This document shows positions 1 through 6,009 of a stretch of 6,165 nucleotides of DNA, one piece after another. The first letter of the stretch is position 1. Each line of letters begins with the position of its first letter. The translations under genes and the position numbers were made by a program. Origin of the DNA: Pseudomonadota bacterium (GTDB lineage: Bacteria; Pseudomonadota; Alphaproteobacteria; Rhizobiales; Xanthobacteraceae); contig JAEZMI010000011.1 of NCBI GenBank assembly GCA_023414975.1, positions 1-6,165 of the forward strand, written 5' to 3'. The notes beneath the pieces are model-generated. The model ran no database searches, was not told the DNA's origin, and worked only from the letters and a program-made list of their open reading frames with translations.

Positions 1-77
1 GGGGAAATGTCGGGATCAGGTTGCGTGGCTTGCGCGTCGGTGGCCGGGGGAACCGTCGCCTGGGGGATCGTATGCAT
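1..77 (-). CDS. 5' end of an unidentified protein gene, cut by the window edge
   Basis: On the minus strand an ATG at 77-75 opens a frame with no stop through its 25 complete codons to the window edge. The peptide begins MHTIPQATVPPATDAQ and is rich in Pro, Ala, Thr and Asp, which looks like a flexible N-terminus. An AGGA lies 6 nt before the ATG, and a promoter with a perfect TTGACA lies about 75-110 nt upstream. The competing minus-strand frame covering 297-16 closes inside the window, has no comparable start signals and does not look like a folded protein. The gene lies downstream of the diguanylate cyclase on the same strand but has its own promoter, so it is probably a separate unit. The visible part is too short to identify a family. 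Confidence 0.5.
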   Translation of the reverse strand, partial: MHTIPQATVPPATDAQATQPDPDIS

Positions 78-156
78 TCCGTTTCCTGGTACCGTCTGAG
101 CCGCCGCACCCGAAGTGATCCACCTCCCCCACGACGTGCGACGCGGGGGCCGGCGG

Positions 157-185
157 ATTGCAGAGGGCGCGTATGCGCTTGTCAA
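157..185 (-). promoter_or_regulatory. Probable sigma70-type promoter for the left-edge gene
   Basis: Reading the minus strand, TTGACA (185-180, a perfect -35) is followed by a 17-nt spacer and TGCAAT (162-157, 4 of 6 to the -10 consensus). The expected start near 150 gives a leader of about 72 nt before the ATG at 77. That leader starts with a GC-rich hairpin: five C (126-130 on the plus strand) pair with five G (145-149). The promoter points away from the cyclase gene, towards the window edge. Confidence 0.45.
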
Positions 186-247
186 CGCCCGAAATGGCGG
201 CGGCGTTCCGATACCGACCGGAAAAATTTATGGCGGCCGTCGCGGCA

Positions 248-288
248 GGCGGGCCGTCAGCCCGTCCCGGCACCCACTTAAGCCCGCC
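248..288. other. GC-rich inverted repeat downstream of the left cyclase gene
   Basis: GGCGGGC at 248-254 is the exact reverse complement of GCCCGCC at 282-288, and a smaller CGGGC/GCCCG hairpin (250-254 with 260-264) competes with it. It lies 49-89 nt past the minus-strand cyclase stop. A five-T run on the minus strand occurs at 226-222, but about 20 nt beyond the stem, so this is at best an imperfect terminator. The rest of 78-336 shows no other supportable feature besides the promoter. Confidence 0.25.
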
Positions 289-336
289 TTGACCCACGCG
301 GCCGCCACGCCGCTCAGCCGAGCCTTGCCTGTCCGC

Positions 337-1323
337 TCAGCGCGCCGGCAGCAACTGGCCGTCGGAGGAGGGCAGCGAGCCTCCGTCCCAATGCAGCCTT
401 ATGCCCCGGCCGCCTTCGGCCTTCACCGCATAGAGCGCCTGGTCGGCACGCTCGATCAGCACCGAGCGCACCTCGCCCATCGCCGCGTCGGGAGGGATGA
501 TCTGCAGGCAGGAGGCGCCGATGCTGATGGAGAGCCGCGCGCCGGGAATGCTGGCGTGTTCGATATCCAGCGAGTCGACCGCCCGGTGCAGCGCCTCGGC
601 CACTTTCAGCGCCCCGGCGGCCGCGGTCCCCGGCAGCACCACGACGAATTCCTCTCCGCCGAAGCGGGCGATGATGTCGCCGGGCCGGCGCAGCACGCCT
701 TCCATCACCTTGGCGACGGAGTGCAGCGTGTCGTCGCCGGCGAGGTGGCCATAGCGGTCATTGTACTTCTTGAAGTCGTCGATATCGACCAGCAGCACCG
801 ACAGCGGGACCTTGTCGCGTCGGCAGCGCAGGATTTCGCGCGGCAGCAGCTCTTCCAGCGCGTGGCGGTTCCAGAGCCCGGTGAGCGCGTCGGTGGACGC
901 TGCCTCCACTAACCTCTGGTTGGCGGACTGCAACTCACGATTGGCCTTTTCGAGCCGTTCTTCCAGCCGCTTCTGCTCGGTGATCTCCGTCAGGGCGGCG
1001 CACAAGGCCGTCACATGGCCCGCCTCGTCGCGCAGCGGGCGCACGGCGGCGATGAAGATGCGGCCGAAAAGGGTGATCTCCTGCTGCGGTTCGCTTTTGC
1101 CCTGGTCGAAGCCGAGGAAAGCACGCTCCGCGCTGTCGACGGCGGTGCTGCCGCAGACCTCCCCAAGGCAGCGCCCGCTGATGTCGCCGTTCTCGGCCGG
1201 GACCACGGCCGCAAACTCGCGATTATACGCGATTATCCGCCCGTCCCGCGCGATGACGCAGGATGCGACCGGAAAATCGATATAAATGCGGCGAATATCG
1301 TCGGCTGATATGTGAGCGAGCAT
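337..1323 (-). CDS. PAS-GGDEF diguanylate cyclase with intact I-site
   Basis: The 328-aa protein should make c-di-GMP from two GTP as a homodimer. There is no transmembrane segment or signal peptide, so it is probably cytosolic. Residues 1-112 form a PAS-type sensor (DGRIIAYNREF at 27-37) with cysteines at 22, 52, 57 and 108; a helical linker at 113-143 leads into the GGDEF domain. The DxLT motif is at 145-148, the metal Asp at 180 (VDIDDF), KYND at 186-189, GGEEF at 222-226 and ADQALY at 293-298. RPGD at 213-216, five residues before GGEEF, is a canonical allosteric inhibitory site, so product feedback is expected. The start is the first in-frame ATG; GGCGGA abuts it, so the ribosome site is poor. 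The frame stays open far upstream, but there it is antisense to ettA. It is transcribed divergently from ettA. The PAS ligand cannot be told from sequence. Confidence 0.93.
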   Translation of the reverse strand: MLAHISADDIRRIYIDFPVASCVIARDGRIIAYNREFAAVVPAENGDISGRCLGEVCGSTAVDSAERAFLGFDQGKSEPQQEITLFGRIFIAAVRPLRDEAGHVTALCAALTEITEQKRLEERLEKANRELQSANQRLVEAASTDALTGLWNRHALEELLPREILRCRRDKVPLSVLLVDIDDFKKYNDRYGHLAGDDTLHSVAKVMEGVLRRPGDIIARFGGEEFVVVLPGTAAAGALKVAEALHRAVDSLDIEHASIPGARLSISIGASCLQIIPPDAAMGEVRSVLIERADQALYAVKAEGGRGIRLHWDGGSLPSSDGQLLPAR

Positions 1324-1360
1324 TCCGCCGAACTTGCAGCATGAACGATGGGGATTGTTA

Positions 1361-1388
1361 ACTATAGCATCTGCCCGCGTGTCCGCAA
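1361..1388 (-). promoter_or_regulatory. Probable promoter of the left diguanylate cyclase gene
   Basis: On the minus strand TTGCGG (1388-1383) is followed by a 16-nt spacer and TATAGT (1366-1361, 5 of 6 to TATAAT). The expected start near 1354 gives a leader of about 30 nt to the ATG at 1323. The -10 lies in an AT-rich patch (1355-1367) that stands out from the GC-rich surroundings. Confidence 0.45.
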
Positions 1389-1408
1389 TTGACGGTTGTT
1401 GAATGTAT

Positions 1409-1421
1409 GCCGACTGTCGGC
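1409..1421. promoter_or_regulatory. Operator-like perfect palindrome between divergent genes
   Basis: GCCGAC-T-GTCGGC has two perfect 6-nt arms around a single central base, too tight for an RNA hairpin but typical of a dimeric protein binding site. It lies about 20 nt upstream of the candidate -35 of the cyclase gene. No regulator can be named from it. Confidence 0.25.
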
Positions 1422-1467
1422 GGAAACGTCGCGGTAGTGACAAGCACCGCGGTGGCGAGAGGCGCCA

Positions 1468-1507
1468 GGACTTTGGGGCTTTGGGGCCTGGGACTTTGGG
1501 GCTTGGG
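1468..1507 (+). repeat. G-tract tandem repeat with G-quadruplex potential
   Basis: A 14-nt sequence, GGACTTTGGGGCTT, occurs twice with a 23-nt period (1468-1481 and 1491-1504). Together they give five G-tracts on the plus strand, at 1475-1478, 1483-1486, 1490-1492, 1498-1501 and 1505-1507, with loops of 4, 3, 5 and 3 nt. This satisfies the G3+/N1-7 quadruplex rule with one spare tract. It sits 180-219 nt before the ettA start, on the ettA coding strand and upstream of its candidate promoter. Confidence 0.6.
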
Positions 1508-1570
1508 TCCGCGGCGCTTGAACGGCAGCGCGTGGGGCGAACGGCGCCCCCGCCTGAACGGGCTGCGGTC

Positions 1571-1599
1571 TTGCCGCTCGCGGGCGCGCGGTTTACATA
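1571..1599 (+). promoter_or_regulatory. Candidate promoter of ettA
   Basis: TTGCCG (1571-1576, 4 of 6 to TTGACA) is followed by a 17-nt spacer and TACATA (1594-1599, 3 of 6 to TATAAT). It is the only AT-richer patch in the 180 nt before ettA. The start would fall near 1606, giving a GC-rich leader of about 80 nt. The spacing is ideal but the hexamers are only fair. Confidence 0.35.
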
Positions 1600-1686
1600 G
1601 CGCCCGACCCAATTCCGTCCCGTCGCAGGGCCCGTCGCCGTCCGGCGGCCGGCGTCCCCCACGCGCCTACGCGCAGGATCTGGCAC

Positions 1687-3342
1687 ATGGCTTCCTACCA
1701 GTACGTCTACCACATGCACGGCATGACCAAGGCCTATCCGGGCGGCAAGAAGGTGCTGGAGAACATCCACCTGTCCTTCTACCCCACGGCCAAGATCGGC
1801 GTGCTTGGCGCGAACGGCGCGGGTAAGTCCACCCTGCTCAAGATCATGGCGGGGATGGACAAGGACTTCACCGGCGAGGCCTGGGTCGCGGAGGGCGCGC
1901 GCGTCGGCTACCTGCCGCAGGAGCCGCAGCTCGACCCGACCAAGACGGTCCGCGAGAACGTGATGGACGGCGTCGCCAAGCAGAAGGCGATCCTCGACCG
2001 CTACAACGAACTCGCCATGAACTATTCCGACGAGACGGCGGACGAGATGACCCGCCTGCAGGACGAGATCGAGGCGCAGGGCCTGTGGGATCTCGACAGC
2101 AAGGTCGACCAGGCGATGGACTCGCTCGGCTGCCCGCCGGATGACTGGGAAGTCACCAAGCTGTCGGGCGGCGAGCGCCGCCGCGTCGCGCTGTGCCGCC
2201 TGCTGCTGGAACAGCCGGAACTGCTGCTGCTCGACGAGCCGACCAACCATCTCGACGCCGAGACGGTGAATTGGCTCGAAGGCCACCTGCGCAACTATCC
2301 GGGCGCCATCCTCATCGTCACCCATGACCGCTACTTCCTCGACAATGTGACGGGCTGGATCCTCGAACTGGATCGCGGCCGCGGCATTCCCTATGAGGGC
2401 AACTATTCCTCGTGGCTGGCGCAGAAGCAGAAGCGCATGGCGCAGGAGGGCCGCGAGGAAGAGGCCCGCCAGCGCGCGCTGGCCGCCGAGCAGGAGTGGA
2501 TCGCCGCGAGCCCCAAGGCCCGCCAGGCCAAGAACAAGGCCCGCATCCAGCGCTACGACGAACTCGTCCGCAAGGCGGGCGAGAAGGCCCCGACCACCGC
2601 GCAGATCATCATCCCGGTGGCCGAGCGGCTCGGCAACAACGTCATCGACTTCAACGGCCTCACCAAGGCTTTCGGCGACAAGCTGCTGATCGACGACCTC
2701 ACCTTCAAGCTGCCGCCTGGCGGCATCGTCGGCATCATCGGTCCCAACGGCGCGGGCAAGACGACGCTGTTCCGCATGATCACCGGGCAGGAGAAGCCGG
2801 ACGCCGGTTCGATCACCCTCGGCGAGAGCGTGCGTCTCGGCTATGTCGACCAGAGCCGCGACGCGCTGGACGACAAGAAGACCGTCTGGGAGGAAATCTC
2901 CGGCGGCAATGAGGTGCTGTATCTCGGCAAGCGCGAGATCAATTCGCGCGCCTATTGCTCGGCCTTCAACTTCAAGGGCGGCGACCAGCAGAAGAAGGTC
3001 GGCATGCTCTCGGGCGGTGAGCGCAACCGCGTGCATCTCGCCCGTATCCTCCAGCAGGGCGCGAATGTCCTGCTGCTCGACGAGCCGACCAACGACCTCG
3101 ACGTCGAGACGCTGCGCGCGCTGGAAGAGGCGCTGGAAGACTTCGCCGGCTGCGCGGTCATCATCTCGCATGACCGCTTCTTCCTCGACCGCATCGCCAC
3201 CCACATGCTCGCCTACGAGGGCGACGGCCATGTCGAGTGGTTCGAGGGCAACTTCCACGATTACGAGGAAGACAAGAAGCGCCGCCTCGGCACGGACTCC
3301 ATCATCCCGCACCGGCTGAAGTACAAGAAGTTCACGAGGTGA
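1687..3342 (+). CDS. ettA: Energy-dependent translational throttle protein EttA (ABC-F ATPase)
   Basis: This 551-aa cytosolic ABC-F protein binds the ribosomal E site and gates entry into elongation according to the ATP/ADP ratio; it has no membrane domain. The first nucleotide-binding domain has Walker A GANGAGKS at 41-48, LSGGE at 159-163, LLLLDE ending at catalytic Glu184, and His213. An arm insertion spans about 91-135 and a charged interdomain linker about 238-318. The second domain has GPNGAGKT at 352-359, LSGGE at 441-445, catalytic Glu466 and His495. The PHRLKYKKF tail and the length (E. coli EttA has 555 aa) fit EttA better than Uup, YbiT or YheS. AGGA at 1675-1678, 8 nt before the ATG, supports the start. 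Both ATP sites look intact. The gene appears to be transcribed alone, divergently from the left cyclase gene. Confidence 0.97.
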   Translation: MASYQYVYHMHGMTKAYPGGKKVLENIHLSFYPTAKIGVLGANGAGKSTLLKIMAGMDKDFTGEAWVAEGARVGYLPQEPQLDPTKTVRENVMDGVAKQKAILDRYNELAMNYSDETADEMTRLQDEIEAQGLWDLDSKVDQAMDSLGCPPDDWEVTKLSGGERRRVALCRLLLEQPELLLLDEPTNHLDAETVNWLEGHLRNYPGAILIVTHDRYFLDNVTGWILELDRGRGIPYEGNYSSWLAQKQKRMAQEGREEEARQRALAAEQEWIAASPKARQAKNKARIQRYDELVRKAGEKAPTTAQIIIPVAERLGNNVIDFNGLTKAFGDKLLIDDLTFKLPPGGIVGIIGPNGAGKTTLFRMITGQEKPDAGSITLGESVRLGYVDQSRDALDDKKTVWEEISGGNEVLYLGKREINSRAYCSAFNFKGGDQQKKVGMLSGGERNRVHLARILQQGANVLLLDEPTNDLDVETLRALEEALEDFAGCAVIISHDRFFLDRIATHMLAYEGDGHVEWFEGNFHDYEEDKKRRLGTDSIIPHRLKYKKFTR

Positions 3343-3390
3343 TTGAATACCTCTGTACGCTTCAGCAATTCGTGGGGTAAATTCTTCCCG

Positions 3391-3409
3391 AAGCTCAGTG
3401 GAGGCTTTT
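3391..3409 (+). terminator. Weak terminator candidate after ettA
   Basis: AAGCTC (3391-3396) pairs with GAGGCTT (3401-3407) around an AGTG loop, with one bulged G, and the right arm runs into a four-T stretch (3406-3409). It is 49 nt past the ettA stop. The stem is short and the T-run brief, so termination would be partial at best. Confidence 0.3.
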
Positions 3410-3494
3410 CCTCGCGCTGTTCATGAAGCAACGTTGCGGGGCGGAGCGCGATCGGGTCGGATTGAATCGATCGGATCGGGCTCTCTGAAGGAGC

Positions 3495-4496
3495 ATGCGC
3501 CGATGGACCGGGGCGGCGCAGGCGGTTCGGCGCATGCTCTGGGTAGCCCGCAACGAGGATGGCGACCGGGGCATGTCGGTGGATGAGCTGGGTGGGGCGG
3601 GGCCTCACGACCGTATGTCGGGACTTCCCGGCATCCTGCAGATCCTGCCCAATGTTCTCGATCGCCTGCCGGTCGGCATCCATATCGAGGATGCCGATCT
3701 GCGCAGCGTCTATATCAATGAAGAGTTCACCCGGATCTTCGGCTATCGGATCGATGAGATCGAGCTGCCCGAATTGTGGTGGCCCATGGTCTATCCCGAC
3801 GAGGCCTACCGGGCGCAGGTGCAGGACGAGTGGTTTCGCGCCGTCGCGACCGCCAAGCAAAACAACACGGAAATTCCGCCGCAGGAATGGCGCGTCACCT
3901 GCCGGGGCGGCATTCAGAAGATCGTTCAGTTCCATTACCGCGCGGTCGGCGATTATCACGTCCACGCCTATGTCGACGTCACCACCCGGCACAAGCTGGA
4001 CGCGGAGCTGCGCGAATTCGCCAATACCGATCCGCTGACCGGGCTGTCCAACCGCCGCCACTTCTTCGCGGCCGCCGCCGCCCAGATGGCCACTCCCATG
4101 CCGGCGGCCGTGCTGCTGATCGATGTCGATCATTTCAAGTCGGTCAACGACCGGTTCGGCCATGCCGTCGGGGATGTGGCGCTGGCGCAGGTGGCCGGCC
4201 TGTGCCGGGCGGCGCTGGCGGGAGAGGGGCTGCTCGCGCGCTGGGGCGGGGAGGAATTCGCCGCGTTCCTGCCCGGCCTCGACGCCGGCGCCGCGCAGCG
4301 CATGGCCGAGCGCATCCGCGGGCAGGTGAGCGGTGCCGATATCGTGGTCGAGGGCGGGCGGCTGACGATTTCCGTCAGCGTCGGCGGGGCCTGCCGGCTC
4401 GATGGCGAGGCGACGCTGGACGGCCTGCTGCTGCGCGCGGACAAGGCGCTCTACGCCGCCAAGGCTGCCGGGCGCGACCGCGTCGTGTTCGCCTAG
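3495..4496 (+). CDS. PAS-GGDEF diguanylate cyclase lacking the I-site
   Basis: The 333-aa protein should condense two GTP to c-di-GMP; no membrane segment is seen. Residues 1-43 are Arg/Gly-rich and unassigned. A PAS domain covers about 44-162 (LPVGIHIEDADLRSVYINEEF region at 58-78, WRVTC at 132-136, YVDVT at 159-163). The GGDEF domain follows: DPLT at 179-182, metal Asp210 in LLIDVDHF, SVND at 216-219, GGEEF at 251-255, ADKALY at 315-320. The four residues where RxxD should be (242-245) read AGEG, so feedback inhibition through the primary I-site is probably lost although the active site is intact. The start is uncertain: AAGGAG (3488-3493) is only 1 nt from the ATG at 3495. In-frame ATGs at 3573 and 3615 keep the whole PAS domain. 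It lies 152 nt after ettA and 74 nt before the transglycosylase gene on the same strand. Confidence 0.9.
   Translation: MRRWTGAAQAVRRMLWVARNEDGDRGMSVDELGGAGPHDRMSGLPGILQILPNVLDRLPVGIHIEDADLRSVYINEEFTRIFGYRIDEIELPELWWPMVYPDEAYRAQVQDEWFRAVATAKQNNTEIPPQEWRVTCRGGIQKIVQFHYRAVGDYHVHAYVDVTTRHKLDAELREFANTDPLTGLSNRRHFFAAAAAQMATPMPAAVLLIDVDHFKSVNDRFGHAVGDVALAQVAGLCRAALAGEGLLARWGGEEFAAFLPGLDAGAAQRMAERIRGQVSGADIVVEGGRLTISVSVGGACRLDGEATLDGLLLRADKALYAAKAAGRDRVVFA
3503..3586 (+). CDS. Possible 27-aa leader peptide overlapping the cyclase start
   Basis: An ATG at 3503 lies 9 nt after AAGGAG (3488-3493), the strongest ribosome site in this region, and opens a 27-codon frame (MDRGGAGGSAHALGSPQRGW at its start) that ends in TGA at 3584-3586. 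It is in a different frame from the cyclase and ends 11 nt after the internal cyclase ATG at 3573, so translational coupling is possible. The Gly/Arg-rich composition is also what random GC-rich DNA gives, so it may have no role beyond competing for the ribosome site, or may not be translated at all. Confidence 0.25.
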   Translation: MDRGGAGGSAHALGSPQRGWRPGHVGG

Positions 4497-4514
4497 GGGG
4501 TGTTCGCCTGGGGT
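4485..4514 (+). repeat. 15-nt tandem duplication across the cyclase stop codon
   Basis: GTGTTCGCCTAGGGG (4485-4499) is followed directly by GTGTTCGCCTGGGGT (4500-4514), with two mismatches over 15 positions. The first copy contains the TAG stop of the cyclase gene; at the same place the second has TGG. Because the period is a multiple of three, the frame beyond the stop repeats the terminal Val-Phe-Ala. Confidence 0.7.
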
Positions 4515-4534
4515 GCGCCGACCGGCCTGCTGAT

Positions 4535-4556
4535 CGGATCACGCATTCTCGATCCG
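4535..4556 (+). promoter_or_regulatory. Hairpin just before the transglycosylase ribosome site
   Basis: CGGATC (4535-4540) and GATCCG (4551-4556) are perfect complements around a 10-nt loop. The stem ends 6 nt before the GGAGG at 4563-4567. It could modulate translation of the downstream gene or act as a small operator; 6-bp stems also arise by chance. Confidence 0.25.
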
Positions 4557-4570
4557 GGAGTGGGAGGGCG

Positions 4571-5836
4571 ATGGTCGCGGCGCGCGCCAAATCGCGCTAT
4601 CCCGACGCGATGATCCGTGGGTTGCGCTCTCTGCTTGCCGCCGGGCTGCTCGCCGTGCTGATGCCGGTGAGCGCCTTCGCCGATGCCGCCTTCGACCGCT
4701 GGCTGGCGGCGCAATGGCCGGCGGCCCAGGCGATGGGGATTTCCCGCGCCACCTTCGAGCGCGAAACGCGCGGGCTGGAGCCGGACCTGTCGCTCCCCGA
4801 TCTCGCCCTGCCCGGCAAGCCCAAGGCGCCGGACCGACAGGCCGAGTTCGTGCAGACGCCGGCCACCTATGTCTCCGACAAGGCCATCGCCACCTACGCC
4901 GCGCGCGGGCGGGCGCTGGCGAAGCAATATGCCCCGCAGCTCGCCGCGCTGGAGAAGCGCTTCGGCGTGCCCGGCCCGATCCTGCTCGCCATCTGGGCGC
5001 GCGAGACCTCCTATGGCGGGGCGAAGCTCGACCGCGACGCGCTGCGCGTGCTCGCCACGCAGGCCTATGTCGGCCGCCGCAAGGACGAGTTCCGCGCCGA
5101 ATTCCTCGCCGCGCTGAAGATCCTCGACGAGGGCCATGTCGCGCGTGCGCAGATGAAGAGTTCCTGGGCCGGCGCCATGGGCCTCACCCAGTTCCTGCCG
5201 ACCGGCTATCTCACCTATGGCGTCGATCTCGACGGCGACGGCACCGCCAATATCTGGAACGACGTGCCCGAGGCGCTGGCCGCGACGGCGAGCCTTCTCA
5301 AGGAAAAGGGCTGGCAGCCCGGCAAGCGCTGGGCCTATGAGATCACCGTGCCGGCGGCGTTCGATTGCACGCTGGCCGAGCCGGAGACGCGCCTGTCCAT
5401 CGGCGAGTGGCTGAAGCGCGGGGTGAAGATCGCCGATGGCCGTCGCGTTCCGCCGGCGACGCTGAAGGACGCGGCCTCGATCATCATGCCCGCCGGGCCC
5501 TATGGCCCCGCCTTCCTGACGCCCGACAACTACTTCGTGCTGAAGAGCTACAATTTCGCGGACCTCTACGTGCTCTATGTCGGCCATCTCGCCGACCGCA
5601 TCGAGGACGACCGGCCCTTCGCGCAGGGCTGGAAAGACATCGCGCTGGTGAAGACGTCCGACCTCGAATTCATGCAGAAGGTGCTCACCCGCGAAGGCTT
5701 CTACGCCGACAAGATCGACGGCAAGGCCGGCATGAAGACCCGTTCGGCGCTCGGCGCCTATCAGAAGGCCAATGGCCTCGCCGTGGATTGCTGGCCGGAC
5801 GCGGCGGTGCTCGCCCATATGAAGAAGGGCGGGTAG
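4571..5836 (+). CDS. Periplasmic lytic murein transglycosylase (MltB/TIGR02283 type) with peptidoglycan-binding domain
   Basis: The 421-aa enzyme should cleave the MurNAc-GlcNAc bond of peptidoglycan, leaving 1,6-anhydro-MurNAc ends. A signal peptide covers 1-37 (hydrophobic stretch 18-31, AFA before Asp38); there is no lipobox Cys, so it is soluble or wall-bound, not a lipoprotein. The SLT_2-type catalytic domain spans about 38-350: catalytic Glu145 in IWARETSYG, and WAGAMGLTQFLPTGY at 199-213. An EF-hand-like loop, DLDGDGTANIWN (219-230), recalls the calcium site of Slt35. A PG_binding_1 domain spans about 363-415 (IDGKAGMKTRSAL at 382-394). Cys266 and Cys407 are the only cysteines and could pair in the periplasm. 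The start at 4571 is chosen for GGGAGG 3 nt upstream; ATG 4610 would also give a signal peptide but has no ribosome site. It may be co-transcribed with the preceding cyclase gene. Confidence 0.93.
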   Translation: MVAARAKSRYPDAMIRGLRSLLAAGLLAVLMPVSAFADAAFDRWLAAQWPAAQAMGISRATFERETRGLEPDLSLPDLALPGKPKAPDRQAEFVQTPATYVSDKAIATYAARGRALAKQYAPQLAALEKRFGVPGPILLAIWARETSYGGAKLDRDALRVLATQAYVGRRKDEFRAEFLAALKILDEGHVARAQMKSSWAGAMGLTQFLPTGYLTYGVDLDGDGTANIWNDVPEALAATASLLKEKGWQPGKRWAYEITVPAAFDCTLAEPETRLSIGEWLKRGVKIADGRRVPPATLKDAASIIMPAGPYGPAFLTPDNYFVLKSYNFADLYVLYVGHLADRIEDDRPFAQGWKDIALVKTSDLEFMQKVLTREGFYADKIDGKAGMKTRSALGAYQKANGLAVDCWPDAAVLAHMKKGG

Positions 5837-5857
5837 GGGCGGTTTCGTGCCCGCCCT
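5837..5857 (+). terminator. GC-rich hairpin directly after the transglycosylase stop
   Basis: GGGCGG (5837-5842) pairs perfectly with CCGCCC (5851-5856) around an 8-nt loop, starting at the base after the TAG. An alternative 7-bp stem, GGGCGGG (5827-5833) with CCCGCCC (5850-5856), spans the stop codon. No T-run follows, so this is terminator-like rather than a classical intrinsic terminator; Rho may be needed. Confidence 0.4.
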
Positions 5858-5871
5858 GTCCACCCCACACT

Positions 5872-5959
5872 CCGTCATCGCCGGGCTTGGCCCGGCCATC
5901 CACGTCTTTGGCCGCGCGCGGGACGTCGTGGATCCCCCGGCCAAGCCCGGGGATGACGG
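5872..5959. repeat. Long imperfect palindrome of the dispersed intergenic type
   Basis: The left arm 5872-5906 (begins CCGTCATCGCCGGGCTTGG) and the right arm 5922-5959 (ends CAAGCCCGGGGATGACGG) are inverted copies with four mismatches and one 3-nt insertion, separated by a GC-rich loop at 5907-5921. From general knowledge, closely similar CGTCATCGCCGGGCTTGGCC-type palindromes are common between genes in Bradyrhizobium-like and Xanthobacteraceae genomes. As RNA it would fold into a stem of more than 30 bp that could stop transcription or protect the 3' end of the transglycosylase message. The in-frame peptides readable through it are artefacts of the repeat. Confidence 0.75.
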
Positions 5960-5977
5960 CATGACGGGGGTGGCACC

Positions 5978-5990
5978 TGCCGCAGCGGCA
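5978..5990. repeat. Short perfect palindrome between the two larger elements
   Basis: TGCCGC-A-GCGGCA has two perfect 6-nt arms around one base. It sits between the two larger palindromes and could be a protein site or a chance GC-rich palindrome. Confidence 0.3.
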
Positions 5991-6009
5991 AATGGCAAAG
6001 CGCCCCGCC

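Noticed and set aside
16..297. A 93-aa minus-strand frame at the left end
   Set aside because: It contains the candidate promoter and leader of the edge gene, has no ribosome site that I can see and no protein-like pattern.
1324..3312. A minus-strand frame open from 3312 into the left cyclase, which would give a 991-aa protein
   Set aside because: The added part is the exact antisense of ettA in a GC-rich genome, has low-complexity Val/Leu/Ala/Arg composition and no domain. The PAS-GGDEF protein starts naturally at the ATG at 1323.
3434..3462. TTGCGG-N17-TCGGAT as a promoter for the second cyclase
   Set aside because: The -10 match is too poor to claim, and no better pair was found in 3343-3494, so the promoter of this gene is left unassigned.
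3261..4163. A 300-aa minus-strand frame
   Set aside because: It is antisense to the end of ettA and to most of the second cyclase, with composition typical of a shadow frame.
3776..4570. An in-frame upstream extension of the transglycosylase gene
   Set aside because: It overlaps the second cyclase in another frame, is Arg/Gly-rich, and would place the signal peptide in the middle of the protein. The ATG at 4571 has a ribosome site and a signal peptide directly after it.
4493..5998. A 501-aa minus-strand frame
   Set aside because: It is antisense to the transglycosylase gene and starts inside the palindromic repeat, whose SPGLA-type peptide is an artefact of the repeat.
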